A DNA stretch of 64,000 bases, taken from NCBI RefSeq assembly GCF_042658685.1, contig NZ_JBHSQY010000001.1; one strand, given 5' to 3'. The translations under genes and the position numbers were made by a program. This stretch comes from Macrococcoides bohemicum. GTDB lineage: Bacteria; Bacillota; Bacilli; Staphylococcales; Staphylococcaceae. A model generated the notes under the pieces. It was not told where the DNA came from. It ran no database searches and saw only the letters and a program-made list of their open reading frames with translations. Shown one piece after another: positions 26,835 to 35,816 of the stretch (position 1 is the stretch's first letter; every line of letters starts with the position of its first letter).

Positions 26835-26855
26835 TATATTTTTAGGAGGATAATC

Positions 26856-27938
26856 ATGACTGAATTAAAGAAAACACCATTGTATGACAAATACATTGAA
26901 GACGGTGCAAAAGTAATTGACTTCTCTGGGTGGGGTTTACCTGTTCAATTTTCTAGTATTAAAGAAGAGCACATTGCTGTTCGTGAAAATGTTGGAATGT
27001 TCGATGTAAGTCATATGGGTGAGATTATTGTTGAAGGTGAAAAAGCTGTAGAATATCTTCAAAGTGTTTTAACGAACGATATTACAAAGACAACTGATAG
27101 AAAAGCACAATATACAATGATCTGTAACGAAAATGGTGGCGTAATTGACGATTTAGTTGCTTACAAACTTGATGAAAACAAATATTTATTAGTAGTAAAT
27201 GCGGGTAATACAGACATCGATTTTGAATGGTTGCAAAAACATACCATTGATGGTGTAACTGTAACGAACGTATCGAAAGAATACGGACAAATTGCGGTTC
27301 AAGGTCCTAAAGCATTAGAAGTATTAAAATCACAAGTTAAAGAAGATATTGCATCATTAAAAATGTTTGAATTTATTCAAGATGTTGAAATCTTCGGTAA
27401 GAACGTTATCTTTAGTCAATCTGGTTATACTGGTGAGCACGGCTTTGAAATTTATTGTGCTGCAGAAGACACAGTTGCAATTTGGGAAGGTTTATTAGAT
27501 TTAGGTGTTGTACCTTGTGGTTTAGGTGCGCGTGATACATTACGTTTAGAAGCAGCTTTACCATTACATGGACAAGATTTGTCTACTGACATTACACCTT
27601 ATGAAGCTAAAATGGGCTTCAGCGTAAAATTAGATAAAGCCGATTTTATTGGTCGTGAAGTTCTTGCAAAACAAAAAGAAGAAGGTCTAACACGTAAATC
27701 AGCTGGATTAGAAATGTTGGAACGTGGAATCGCACGTACAGATTATGAAGTACAAGATAAAGAAGGAAATAAAATTGGTTATGTTACTAGTGGTACTCAA
27801 TCACCATCTACTGGTCGTTCAATTGCTTTAGCATTGGTTAATATCGATCAAACCGAAATTGGTAATGAAGTATATGTTCAAGTACGTAAAAAATTAGTAC
27901 CAGCCAAAGTTGTAAAAACACCATTCCATAAAAATTAA
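26856..27938 (+). CDS. gcvT: Aminomethyltransferase (glycine cleavage T protein)
   Basis: 360 residues. It transfers the methylene group from the H-protein arm to tetrahydrofolate, releasing ammonia. Family segments include FDVSHMGEI, QYTMICNENGGVIDDLVAYKL, SGYTGEHGFEIY, GLGARDTLRLEAALPLHGQDL and the C-terminal TSGTQSPSTGRSIALA. ATG 26856 with AGGAGG is the start; an ATG at 26820 in frame is part of the riboswitch terminator. The first gene of gcvT-gcvPA-gcvPB. Confidence 0.96.
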   Translation: MTELKKTPLYDKYIEDGAKVIDFSGWGLPVQFSSIKEEHIAVRENVGMFDVSHMGEIIVEGEKAVEYLQSVLTNDITKTTDRKAQYTMICNENGGVIDDLVAYKLDENKYLLVVNAGNTDIDFEWLQKHTIDGVTVTNVSKEYGQIAVQGPKALEVLKSQVKEDIASLKMFEFIQDVEIFGKNVIFSQSGYTGEHGFEIYCAAEDTVAIWEGLLDLGVVPCGLGARDTLRLEAALPLHGQDLSTDITPYEAKMGFSVKLDKADFIGREVLAKQKEEGLTRKSAGLEMLERGIARTDYEVQDKEGNKIGYVTSGTQSPSTGRSIALALVNIDQTEIGNEVYVQVRKKLVPAKVVKTPFHKN

Positions 27939-27950
27939 GGGGTTGAAAAA

Positions 27951-29294
27951 ATGAGTCATCGTTATATTCCGTTAACAGAAACTGATAAAAAAGAAATGAT
28001 GGATACAATCGGTATCCAGTCTATCGACGAATTATTCCAGGATATTCCTGAACGCGTCCGCTTTCAAGGGGATTTAAATATTAAACCTCGTAAAGCAGAA
28101 ACACCTTTATTAAAAGAATTATCTGCGCTTGCAAATAAAAATATTACAAGCGACACACACGCATCATTTTTAGGTGCTGGTGTCTATGATCATTATATTC
28201 CTACAGTAGTTGATCATGTTATTTCTCGTAGTGAATTCTATACAGCGTATACACCATATCAACCAGAAATCTCTCAAGGGGAATTACAGGCTATCTTTGA
28301 ATTCCAGACGATGATTGCTGAACTAACAGGTATGGATTGCGCTAACTCATCTATGTATGATGGCGGAACATCTTTTGCTGAAGCGGCGATGTTAGCATGT
28401 GGACACACTAAAAAGAAAAAAATTATTGTATCTAAAGCAGTTAACGACCAATCACGTGCTGTTTTACAAACTTATGCAACGGGTCAACATTTAGAAGTTG
28501 TTGAAATCGATGTTAAAGATACTGTAACAGATTTAGATGCTTTAAAAGCAGCAATCGATGAAGATACTGCATGTGTTATGGTTCAATATCCAAACTTCTT
28601 TGGTAGTATTGAAGATTTAGAAACGATTAAATCATACACAGAAGGTACAAAAGCATTATTCGTAGTATCAAGTAACCCTATGAGCTTAGCATTATTAACA
28701 CCTCCTGGTGAATTTGGTGCTGACTTAGTTGTTGGTGATGCACAAGTATTTGGTATCCCGGCTCAACTTGGTGGACCACACTGTGGATATTTCGCGGCAA
28801 CAAACAAATTAATGCGTAAAATGCCAGGTCGTTTAGTAGGTCAAACACAAGATAGTGAAGGTAACCGTGGTTTCGTATTAACTTTACAAGCACGTGAACA
28901 ACATATCCGTCGTGATAAAGCGACTTCAAATATTTGTTCTAACCAGGCATTAAATGCATTAGCAGCATCTGTTGCAATGAGTGCATTAGGTAAAAACGGT
29001 GCCTACGAGATGGCGAACCAAAATTTACAAAAAGCTAACTACATGAAAGAAAAAATGATCGCTGAAGGTTTCACCGTATTAGCTGGTACAACTTTCAATG
29101 AATTCGTAGTTAAATTTAACGCACCAATCTCTGAAATCAATGAAAAATTATTAGAAGATGGATTTATTGGTGGTTATGATCTTGGTCAAGTGGATAGCAA
29201 GTATGAAAATCATATGTTAATCGCTGTTACCGAGTTACGTACGAAAGAAGAGATCGATATATTTATCGCGAAAGTAGGTGTGTTCAATGCTTAA
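27951..29294 (+). CDS. gcvPA: Glycine dehydrogenase (decarboxylating) subunit 1
   Basis: 447 residues, the N-terminal half of the split P protein. It has HRYIPLTETDKKEMM, FLGAGVYDHYIPTVVDHV, TPYQPEISQGELQAIFEFQTM and GQTQDSEGNRGFVLTLQAREQHIRR. This subunit lacks the PLP-lysine, which is in gcvPB, and forms the shared active site with it. It overlaps gcvPB by 8 bases. Confidence 0.96.
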   Translation: MSHRYIPLTETDKKEMMDTIGIQSIDELFQDIPERVRFQGDLNIKPRKAETPLLKELSALANKNITSDTHASFLGAGVYDHYIPTVVDHVISRSEFYTAYTPYQPEISQGELQAIFEFQTMIAELTGMDCANSSMYDGGTSFAEAAMLACGHTKKKKIIVSKAVNDQSRAVLQTYATGQHLEVVEIDVKDTVTDLDALKAAIDEDTACVMVQYPNFFGSIEDLETIKSYTEGTKALFVVSSNPMSLALLTPPGEFGADLVVGDAQVFGIPAQLGGPHCGYFAATNKLMRKMPGRLVGQTQDSEGNRGFVLTLQAREQHIRRDKATSNICSNQALNALAASVAMSALGKNGAYEMANQNLQKANYMKEKMIAEGFTVLAGTTFNEFVVKFNAPISEINEKLLEDGFIGGYDLGQVDSKYENHMLIAVTELRTKEEIDIFIAKVGVFNA

Positions 29295-30756
29295 AGGAAG
29301 CTCTCCATTAATTTTTGAACGTTCAAAAGAAGATCGTTTCAGTTATTCATTACCTGAATTAGAAGTTGAAAATAAAAAAGTTGAAGATATTTTAGATAGT
29401 AAGTTCATTCGTAAAGAACGCGCCATGTTACCAGAAATCGCTGAATTAGATTTAATGCGTCATTACACTGAATTATCTAATAAAAACCATGGTGTTGATT
29501 CTGGATTCTATCCACTTGGATCTTGTACGATGAAATACAATCCAAAAATCAACGAGAAAGTTGCTCGTATGGCTGGATTTGCAGCAGCGCATCCACTACA
29601 AGATGAAAAAACGATTCAAGGTTCGTTAGAAGTGATCTATGATTTACAAGAACACTTGAAAGAAATTACTGGTATGGATGAAGTTACGCTTCAACCTGCA
29701 GCAGGTGCACATGGTGAGTGGACTGCATTAATGATGATTCGTGCGTTCCACGAAGCAAATGGTGACCACAACCGTACAAAAGTAATCGTACCAGACTCAG
29801 CACATGGTACTAACCCGGCATCAGCAACAGTTGCTGGTTTTGAAACAGTTACAGTTAAATCAAACGAATTTGGATTAGTTGATATTGAAGATTTAAAACG
29901 TGTAGTTGGACCAGATACAGCGGCTATCATGTTAACAAACCCAAATACATTAGGTTTATTTGAAGAAGATATTTTAGAAATTCGTGAAATCGTTCATGCG
30001 GCCGGTGGTAAATTATACTATGATGGTGCAAACTTAAATGCAATCATGAGTAAAGTACGCCCTGGAGATATGGGATTTGATGCAGTTCACTTAAACTTAC
30101 ACAAAACTTTCACTGGACCACACGGTGGTGGCGGACCAGGTTCTGGACCAGTTGGTGTGAAAGCTGATTTAGTACCATTCTTACCAAAACCACATATTAT
30201 TAAAACTGAAGATGGATTTAAATTTGATTATGACCGTGAACAATCTATCGGACGTGTTAAGCCATTCTACGGTAACTTTGGTATTTACTTACGTGCATAC
30301 ACGTATATCCGTACAATGGGACCAGACGGCTTAAAAGAAGCATCTGAAGTGGCTGTATTAAATGCGAACTACATGATGAGAAGATTACAAGACTACTTCG
30401 TATTACCATATGATCGTCATTGTAAGCATGAATTTGTAATCAGTGGTTCTAAACAGAAGAAACTTGGTGTGAGAACGTTAGATATGGCAAAACGTCTGTT
30501 AGACTTTAACTTCCATCCACCAACAATCTACTTCCCATTAAATGTTGAGGAATGTATGATGATTGAACCAACTGAAACTGAATCAAAAGAAACATTGGAT
30601 TCATTCTGCGATACGATGATTCAAATTGCTAAAGAAGCAGAAGAGAATCCAGATATCGTATTAGAAGCGCCTCATGATACTGTTATCGGACGTCTTGATG
30701 AAACAATGGCAGCGCGTAAACCAGTATTAAAATATTCAGGATCGATCGAAAAGTAA
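29287..30756 (+). CDS. gcvPB: Glycine dehydrogenase (decarboxylating) subunit 2
   Basis: 489 residues, catalytic half of the P protein. The PLP lysine is in NLHKTFTGPHGGGGPGSGP, and SAHGTNPASATVAGF binds the cofactor phosphate. Glycine is decarboxylated and the aminomethyl group passed to lipoyl-H protein. ATG 29287 has GTAGGTG eight bases upstream inside gcvPA; a GTG at 29278 is less likely. The lipoate gene lipM nearby fits the lipoyl requirement of the cleavage system. Confidence 0.96.
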   Translation: MLKGSSPLIFERSKEDRFSYSLPELEVENKKVEDILDSKFIRKERAMLPEIAELDLMRHYTELSNKNHGVDSGFYPLGSCTMKYNPKINEKVARMAGFAAAHPLQDEKTIQGSLEVIYDLQEHLKEITGMDEVTLQPAAGAHGEWTALMMIRAFHEANGDHNRTKVIVPDSAHGTNPASATVAGFETVTVKSNEFGLVDIEDLKRVVGPDTAAIMLTNPNTLGLFEEDILEIREIVHAAGGKLYYDGANLNAIMSKVRPGDMGFDAVHLNLHKTFTGPHGGGGPGSGPVGVKADLVPFLPKPHIIKTEDGFKFDYDREQSIGRVKPFYGNFGIYLRAYTYIRTMGPDGLKEASEVAVLNANYMMRRLQDYFVLPYDRHCKHEFVISGSKQKKLGVRTLDMAKRLLDFNFHPPTIYFPLNVEECMMIEPTETESKETLDSFCDTMIQIAKEAEENPDIVLEAPHDTVIGRLDETMAARKPVLKYSGSIEK

Positions 30757-30764
30757 TATTGAGT

Positions 30765-30815
30765 TTTAATATAAGCAAAGCATGAATTCATACGTGCTTT
30801 GCTTATTTATATTAA
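30765..30815 (+). terminator. gcv operon terminator
   Basis: ATAAGCAAAGCA and TGCTTTGCTTAT form a long stem with outer A/T pairing (TAATAT with ATATTA) and a 12-base loop. Confidence 0.82.
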
Positions 30816-30846
30816 AAAAAAAAAAACGAGACTAATTTGTCCCGTC
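30814..30846 (-). terminator. Minus-strand terminator of the rhodanese gene
   Basis: Read on the minus strand, CGGGAC and GTCTCG form a stem with one G-T pair around AAATTA, followed by a run of at least ten T. Confidence 0.8.
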
Positions 30847-30859
30847 AAAAAATTTTAAA

Positions 30860-31243
30860 TTATTTTTTCACTTTTAAATCATATTTCCAGTCTTTATAGC
30901 CATTTTTCAGCATATAAAGATTATTGTAGCCGTGTTTTTTCAGCATACGTGCTGCACGATAGCTTGAGATACCATTTGCATCTACAAAGTAGATCGGTTG
31001 ATCTTTACGTAACCCAAGCATTCTCGTTCTGAATATTGTCATAGGAATGTTTCTTGCACCGTTAATATGTCCGTAATCATAATCTGCTTTTTCACGTAAA
31101 TCGATGACCTGCGCTTTTCTTAAACCGCTTTTAAAGTCATCTTGACTTAATTCTGTAACAGCTTTACGATTGATAGAGTAATTAATTAGAATGTAAACTA
31201 ACAAAGCAAGAAGTACGATTCCTAAAATATACCACATCGTCAT
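30860..31243 (-). CDS. Membrane-anchored rhodanese-like protein without catalytic cysteine (YqhL-like)
   Basis: 127 residues. One N-terminal membrane helix (MWYILGIVLLALLVYILI) is followed by a rhodanese domain: VIDLREKADYDYGHINGARNIPM and a C-terminal SSYRAARMLKKHGYNNLYML. The active-site loop, normally beginning with Cys, reads FVDANGISSYR, and the whole protein contains no Cys. It therefore cannot be a sulfurtransferase and probably has a binding or scaffold role. Location beside lipM matches yqhL-lipM of Bacillus. A ribosome-binding site AGGAGG lies before the ATG. Confidence 0.85.
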   Translation of the reverse strand: MTMWYILGIVLLALLVYILINYSINRKAVTELSQDDFKSGLRKAQVIDLREKADYDYGHINGARNIPMTIFRTRMLGLRKDQPIYFVDANGISSYRAARMLKKHGYNNLYMLKNGYKDWKYDLKVKK

Positions 31244-31364
31244 TTTAGTAGTCCTCCTTTTATAATCATAGATTTATTATAGTAATAAAATCATATGATT
31301 TCAAAGTTATTTTACATTTATTTTATTTTTATTTGATGTTATTACGTTGGGGAGTTTGATTGAG

Positions 31365-32207
31365 ATGGAAAATAGTAAAAAAGAAGAATGGTTATTTATA
31401 AATACGAAGAAAAATGATCCTTATTTTAATATGGCTTTGGATGAAGCATTACTCAATTTTGTTTCAGAAGGTAAGCTGCCTCCTGTTATTCGATTTTATG
31501 GATGGAATCCTGCGACACTATCAATCGGTTATTTTCAAAAATTAGAAAAAGAGATTGATATAGAAAAGGTAAAATCAAAAGGATATGGTTTAGTACGTCG
31601 TGCTACAGGCGGTCGTGGTGTACTACATGATAAAGAACTTACATATAGTGTTATCGTACCTGAAGCACATCCTGAAATGCCCAAGACTGTTACTGAAGCA
31701 TATCGTGTTATTTCTCAAGGTCTACTTGAAGGATTTATTGATTTAGGCTTTGATGCTTATTTTGCTGTTCCTAGAACAGAAGAACAACGCGCTAAACTGA
31801 AAGATCCTAGAAGTTCAGTCTGTTTCGATGCACCTAGTTGGTATGAACTTGTTGTAGAAGGTCGTAAAATTGCCGGGAGTGCACAAACCCGTCAAAAAGG
31901 TGTGATATTACAACACGGTTCTATTTTGCAATCCATTGACGTTGACGAGCTTTTTGACTTATTCACATATCAAAATCCGAGACTTAAAGATAAAATGAAA
32001 AAAGCTTTTTATTCTAAGGCAGTCAGTATACAGGATCTAACAGATAAAGAAATAACGATAGAATTGATGGAAGAAGCATTCTTTAAAGGTTTTGAAAAAG
32101 GTTTAAATAAAAAATTAGTCCCTTTTGAAATGACCGATGAATTAAGAGATGAGACGAATCGTTTAATTGAAAAATATAAAAATGATGATTGGACGTATCG
32201 AAAATAA
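31365..32207 (+). CDS. lipM: Octanoyl-[GcvH]:protein transferase LipM
   Basis: 280 residues, BPL/LplA-fold octanoyltransferase that moves octanoate from acyl-carrier protein to the GcvH lipoyl domain. It has RRATGGRGVLHDKELTYS, the catalytic Cys in SSVCFDAPSWYEL, and the Lys of GRKIAGSAQTRQKGVILQHGS. ATG 31365 is 10 bases after GGGGAG; in-frame TTG codons upstream are less suitable. Its neighbour position to gcv genes fits its role in loading GcvH. Confidence 0.93.
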   Translation: MENSKKEEWLFINTKKNDPYFNMALDEALLNFVSEGKLPPVIRFYGWNPATLSIGYFQKLEKEIDIEKVKSKGYGLVRRATGGRGVLHDKELTYSVIVPEAHPEMPKTVTEAYRVISQGLLEGFIDLGFDAYFAVPRTEEQRAKLKDPRSSVCFDAPSWYELVVEGRKIAGSAQTRQKGVILQHGSILQSIDVDELFDLFTYQNPRLKDKMKKAFYSKAVSIQDLTDKEITIELMEEAFFKGFEKGLNKKLVPFEMTDELRDETNRLIEKYKNDDWTYRK

Positions 32208-32254
32208 TTATTCAAAGTTATACATCAATTATTTATAAAGAATATAATACAAAA

Positions 32255-32299
32255 AGAAAACTGGCACGATTCATACTGTGAATCATGCCGGTTTTTTAT
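32255..32299. terminator. Bidirectional terminator between lipM and the YkyA-like gene
   Basis: AAAACTGGCACGATTCA and TGAATCATGCCGGTTTT pair around TACTG with one G-T/mismatch position. The final bases of the minus-strand lipoprotein gene (32296) touch its edge. Confidence 0.88.
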
Positions 32300-32886
32300 T
32301 GGAACTGTATTTCATTAAACTGATCGATTACTTTCTGTAAGGTAGCTTTTCCTTCTGAAACAAGCGTCTTATTCTTTTTATCATACCCTTTTTCAATCTT
32401 AGAAATCGCTTTTTTCATATGCTTGTTAGCATGTTGAATCTGGTCATGGATTTCTTCAAACGTTTTAGGCGGATTAGCTTTTTTAAATGGCGCTTCATAT
32501 GTTTGAACCGCATCATCGATAGTTTGTTTTACATCAGATAAACGATCTGACACCAACGCATCTCCTTTCAGTTGATCAATCTTACCTTCTATGTCAGAGT
32601 ATGTTTTAAATGCGGTTGCTAATTGAGTAGTGTAAGCTTTAAAGTTTTGCGTGTATAAGTCATTTGTTATAGTGTTACCACTTTTGGCTTGTTTGAGTTC
32701 GTTATCTATATTCTTTAATGTGTTATTTTTTGAAATATGTTTCATTTTCTCATTTTCAACTTTTTCTTTTAAATGTTCAACTTCTTTAGTTAAAGTATTC
32801 TTTTCTTTCGTAAGTTGTTCTGCTTCTGATGGTCCGCAAGCTGTTAGTAGTAGACTAGTAATAAATAGTAAAAATATTTTTTTCAT
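32296..32886 (-). CDS. YkyA-like putative cell-wall-binding lipoprotein
   Basis: 196 residues from MKKIFLLF. The signal peptide ends in a lipobox LLLTAC, so Cys16-17 is the lipidation site. A strongly charged coiled-coil (QLTKEKNTLTKEVEHLKEKV) follows, then a helical domain with KTFEEIHDQIQHANKHMKKA. The arrangement matches the YkyA family of Firmicute surface lipoproteins (function unknown). A start further upstream in frame (32931) would hide the signal peptide, so 32886 with GAGGCG is preferred. Confidence 0.8.
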   Translation of the reverse strand: MKKIFLLFITSLLLTACGPSEAEQLTKEKNTLTKEVEHLKEKVENEKMKHISKNNTLKNIDNELKQAKSGNTITNDLYTQNFKAYTTQLATAFKTYSDIEGKIDQLKGDALVSDRLSDVKQTIDDAVQTYEAPFKKANPPKTFEEIHDQIQHANKHMKKAISKIEKGYDKKNKTLVSEGKATLQKVIDQFNEIQFQ

Positions 32887-32937
32887 TTTGTTACGCCTCA
32901 ATTCAAATAGTGTCTTTATATATGTTAACATATATAT

Positions 32938-33531
32938 AATATCATTAGTGTTGCATAAATAAAGATTGAAAATTCAGATATTAAATTTTCTTCGAAAATT
33001 TAAAATTTGAAAACACCTAAATAAAGGTAGTAATCATCCGTTTTTTTACTATATAATTTCCATTGGCAGAGCGTCAAAACATTTATGTTTTATGGTACAT
33101 TCTCACTGATTCTTCGAATCTACAGATGGTTACTTTTCTATATAGAAGCTTTAAGTAACCGTGTAATTTGGAGTATGCTCTTAAAAATTTTCTGAAAGAT
33201 TTGAGTTGATACTTCTGCTAACTTTCTACTTAATTGTGAATATAATAAAAGTTTTACAAATGACAGTGTATTCAGCTTCTTTGTATAATGATCTAAATTA
33301 AGTATTGTTACTTGTTTTGAAACTTTTTTAAAATCAATGGGAGACATCCATTGTTCAAATGATGATTTTTTAGTAAACTTATCTATAGGTTGTTTCCTTT
33401 ATTGTTGGATTTGGATGAGTTTTACTACCTCCAACCATTATAAAGGAAATTTTTTTACATAAAATAAGTTTTTTGAAAATTCAATCCATAACTGAAGGTT
33501 AAGTTATTTTAATGCAACACTAGTGATATAA
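32938..33531. mobile_element. Decayed IS4-like insertion element with terminal inverted repeats
   Basis: Near-perfect inverted repeats mark both ends: ATATCATTAGTGTTGCAT (32939-32956) and, on the other strand at 33512-33529, ATATCACTAGTGTTGCAT, one mismatch in 18. Between them lies a broken minus-strand transposase. The element is about 590 bp, much shorter than a full IS, so most of the transposase has been deleted. The remaining left half (32960-33137) has no open frame. No clear target duplication was found. Confidence 0.72.
33138..33387 (-). pseudogene. IS4-family transposase remnant
   Basis: Minus strand. An open frame reads IDKFTKKSSFEQWMSPIDFKK, then QVTILNLDHYTKKLNTLSFV, KLLLYSQL, which is the N-terminus (DUF4372-type) of IS4-like transposases, then jumps to SRKLAEVSTQIFQKIF, a segment normally about 40 residues later. 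This indicates an internal deletion; the DDE catalytic domain is gone. The expected start codon at the first residue is ATA, so even initiation is probably lost. Confidence 0.7.
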
Positions 33532-33570
33532 TGTTATAAAAAAGCTTATATATAGAGAGGAAGTAATAAA

Positions 33571-34626
33571 ATGAAATTTGAAAAAGTAAATCACTTGCTA
33601 GGCGAAAAATCTTTAGATGCTTTAATTATACTATCACATTATAACAGAAGATATTTATCAGGATTTACAGGTTCAAGCGGTGCTTTAATCATTTCCAGAG
33701 ATAAGAAAATTTTAGTGACTGATTTTAGATATATTGAACAGGCTACTAACCAAGCTTCAGCTTTTGAAATTGTTAAACACAGTAAACCGATACTTGATGA
33801 AATTCGTATGTTAATAGAGACATATGGCTATAAATCTATTGGTTTTGAGGGAGATCTTATTACATATCAGCAACATCAAAGTTTATTAAGTAATCATTAT
33901 GAACTTGTTAATGTTGCTGGGGAAGTAGAACGTATCCGAATGATAAAAGAACCGCACGAAATTGAAATTATCCAGAAAGCGGCAGATATTGCTGATGCTA
34001 CTTTTGACTATATTTTAGAAATAACAAAACCTGGTATGACTGAAATGCAGATTAATAACTTAATGGAGATGAAAATGCGTGAACTAGGGGCATCTGGTTC
34101 TTCTTTCGATACAATAGTTGCTAGTGGTGTACGAGGAGCATTACCCCATGGTGTCGCTAGTGATAAAGTGATTCAATCTGGTGAAATGATCACCTTTGAT
34201 TACGGTGCGATATACAATGGTTACATATCAGACATTACGCGTACGATTGCTGTTGGTGATCCAAGTGAAGAGATGGTTAAGATTTATAACATCGTATTAG
34301 AATCACAAATGAAAGCTTTAAATGAAATTACAATGGGTATGTCTGGAGTCGAGGCCGATAAAATTGCCAGAGATGTGATTGAATCTTACGGATACGGAGA
34401 AAATTTTGGACATTCATTAGGGCATGGTATAGGGCTTGAAGTGCATGAGGGACCAATGTTATCTTCAAAATCTCCTCATATTCTGGAAGAAAATATGTGT
34501 GTAACATTAGAACCTGGTATATATGTCGATGGTGTAGGTGGCGTACGTATAGAAGATGATGTTTTAGTAACAAAAAATGGACTAAAGCGCTTTACACATT
34601 CAACAAAAGACCTTATTATTTTATAA
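33571..34626 (+). CDS. M24 family Xaa-Pro dipeptidase/aminopeptidase (YqhT-like)
   Basis: 351 residues. An N-terminal creatinase-like domain (to about 125) is followed by the pita-bread metallopeptidase fold. Metal ligands are visible in TFDYGAIYNGYISDITRT (two Asp), GHSLGHGIGLEVHE (His), TLEPGIYV (Glu) and GVRIEDDVLV (Glu). It cleaves X-Pro bonds. It directly precedes efp, as yqhT-efp in Bacillus. Its -10 element TATAAT (33527-33532) overlaps the right end of the dead IS. GAGAGGAAG precedes the ATG. Confidence 0.92.
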   Translation: MKFEKVNHLLGEKSLDALIILSHYNRRYLSGFTGSSGALIISRDKKILVTDFRYIEQATNQASAFEIVKHSKPILDEIRMLIETYGYKSIGFEGDLITYQQHQSLLSNHYELVNVAGEVERIRMIKEPHEIEIIQKAADIADATFDYILEITKPGMTEMQINNLMEMKMRELGASGSSFDTIVASGVRGALPHGVASDKVIQSGEMITFDYGAIYNGYISDITRTIAVGDPSEEMVKIYNIVLESQMKALNEITMGMSGVEADKIARDVIESYGYGENFGHSLGHGIGLEVHEGPMLSSKSPHILEENMCVTLEPGIYVDGVGGVRIEDDVLVTKNGLKRFTHSTKDLIIL

Positions 34627-34650
34627 GAGAGCTAATTAGGAGGAAATTTA

Positions 34651-35208
34651 ATGATTTCAGTAAACGATTTTAAGACAGGTTTAACAATTGAAGTAGATAA
34701 CGGGATTTGGAGAGTTATTGAATTTCAACACGTAAAACCAGGTAAAGGTGCTGCATTCGTACGTTCAAAATTACGTAACTTACGTACTGGTGCAATTCAG
34801 GAAAAAACTTTCCGTGCTGGTGAAAAAGTAGGTAAAGCACAAATCGATAATAAACGTATGCAATATTTATATGCTTCAGGCGACCAACATGTATTCATGG
34901 ATAATGAATCTTATGAACAATTAGAATTGCCGGAAAGCACGATTGAATACGAGTTAAAATTCTTAAAAGAAAATATGGAAGTTCATATTCAAATGTATGA
35001 AGGTGAAACGTTAGGTGTTGAATTACCAAATACTGTAACATTAGAAGTAACTGAAACAGAACCTGGTATTAAAGGTGATACAGCACAGGGTGCTACGAAA
35101 CAGGCTACTGTTGAAACGGGTTATACTTTAAATGTACCTTTATTCGTTAACCAAGGTGATAAATTAATCATCAATACAACTGATGGTTCATATGTATCAC
35201 GTGGATAG
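34651..35208 (+). CDS. efp: Elongation factor P
   Basis: 185 residues, three beta-barrel domains. It rescues ribosomes stalled at polyproline. The domain I tip loop is HVKPGKGAAFVRSKLRN, with Lys32 as the site that is 5-aminopentanolylated in B. subtilis EF-P. The signature LPNTVTLEVTETEPGIKGDTA lies in domain III. AGGAGG precedes the ATG, and it is 24 bases behind the prolidase gene. Confidence 0.97.
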   Translation: MISVNDFKTGLTIEVDNGIWRVIEFQHVKPGKGAAFVRSKLRNLRTGAIQEKTFRAGEKVGKAQIDNKRMQYLYASGDQHVFMDNESYEQLELPESTIEYELKFLKENMEVHIQMYEGETLGVELPNTVTLEVTETEPGIKGDTAQGATKQATVETGYTLNVPLFVNQGDKLIINTTDGSYVSRG

Positions 35209-35222
35209 GCTTCAAAATTTTA

Positions 35223-35261
35223 TCAAGACATGCATATTTTGCATGTCTTTTATTTTTTTCT
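35223..35261 (+). terminator. efp terminator
   Basis: AAGACATGCA and TGCATGTCTT pair around TATTT, followed by a T-rich tract (TATTTTTTTC). Confidence 0.88.
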
Positions 35262-35335
35262 TGTATTGGTCTGACCACTAGGATAAAATAAATTAGTAAC
35301 TAGTCATAAAATCTTGTATAAAAAAGGGGTACATC

Positions 35336-35815
35336 ATGAAATTTGAAGATATAAAGAAACTTGTAGATTTAATAGACACATCAAAAACATTAACTGAATT
35401 AAATTTAGAGCAGGATGAATATAAAATTGTGATTAAAAAAGAAAAAGAAATAGTACAGGCACCGATTACTTCAATGTATGAAGTACCATCAGCACAGGTT
35501 ATGCATACACCGCAAATACAGTCACAGACGCACGCTCAACCTCAAACAAACGCTATATCACCGGCAGAACATATAGATACTGGTAAGACGATTAATGCAC
35601 CTATGGTTGGAACATTTTATAAATCACCTTCACCTGAAAGTGCGCCATACGTGAGTGTTGGGGATAAAGTCAATGCAGACAGTACAGTATGTATTCTGGA
35701 GGCAATGAAATTATTTAATGAAATTCAGGCTGAAATCTCAGGAGAGATTGTAGAAATTCTTGTTGAAGATGGACAAATGGTTGAATACGGACAACCGTTA
35801 TTTAAGGTGAAATAA
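35336..35815 (+). CDS. accB: Acetyl-CoA carboxylase biotin carboxyl carrier protein
   Basis: 159 residues. An N-terminal helical domain (FEDIKKLVDLID to EYKIVIKKEKE), a Gln/Pro/Ser/Thr-rich linker (about 45-85), and the biotinyl domain with EAMKLFNEI, biotin on Lys125. It carries the carboxyl group for malonyl-CoA synthesis in fatty acid production. One base separates it from accC. In Bacillus the spoIIIA operon lies between efp and accB; here only 127 bases do. Confidence 0.96.
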   Translation: MKFEDIKKLVDLIDTSKTLTELNLEQDEYKIVIKKEKEIVQAPITSMYEVPSAQVMHTPQIQSQTHAQPQTNAISPAEHIDTGKTINAPMVGTFYKSPSPESAPYVSVGDKVNADSTVCILEAMKLFNEIQAEISGEIVEILVEDGQMVEYGQPLFKVK

Positions 35816-35816
35816 T

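Noticed and set aside
26820..26855. Upstream ATG extending gcvT by 12 codons
   Set aside because: The ATG lies in the stem of the riboswitch terminator and encodes a poly-Phe stretch; ATG 26856 has a strong ribosome-binding site and matches the family start.
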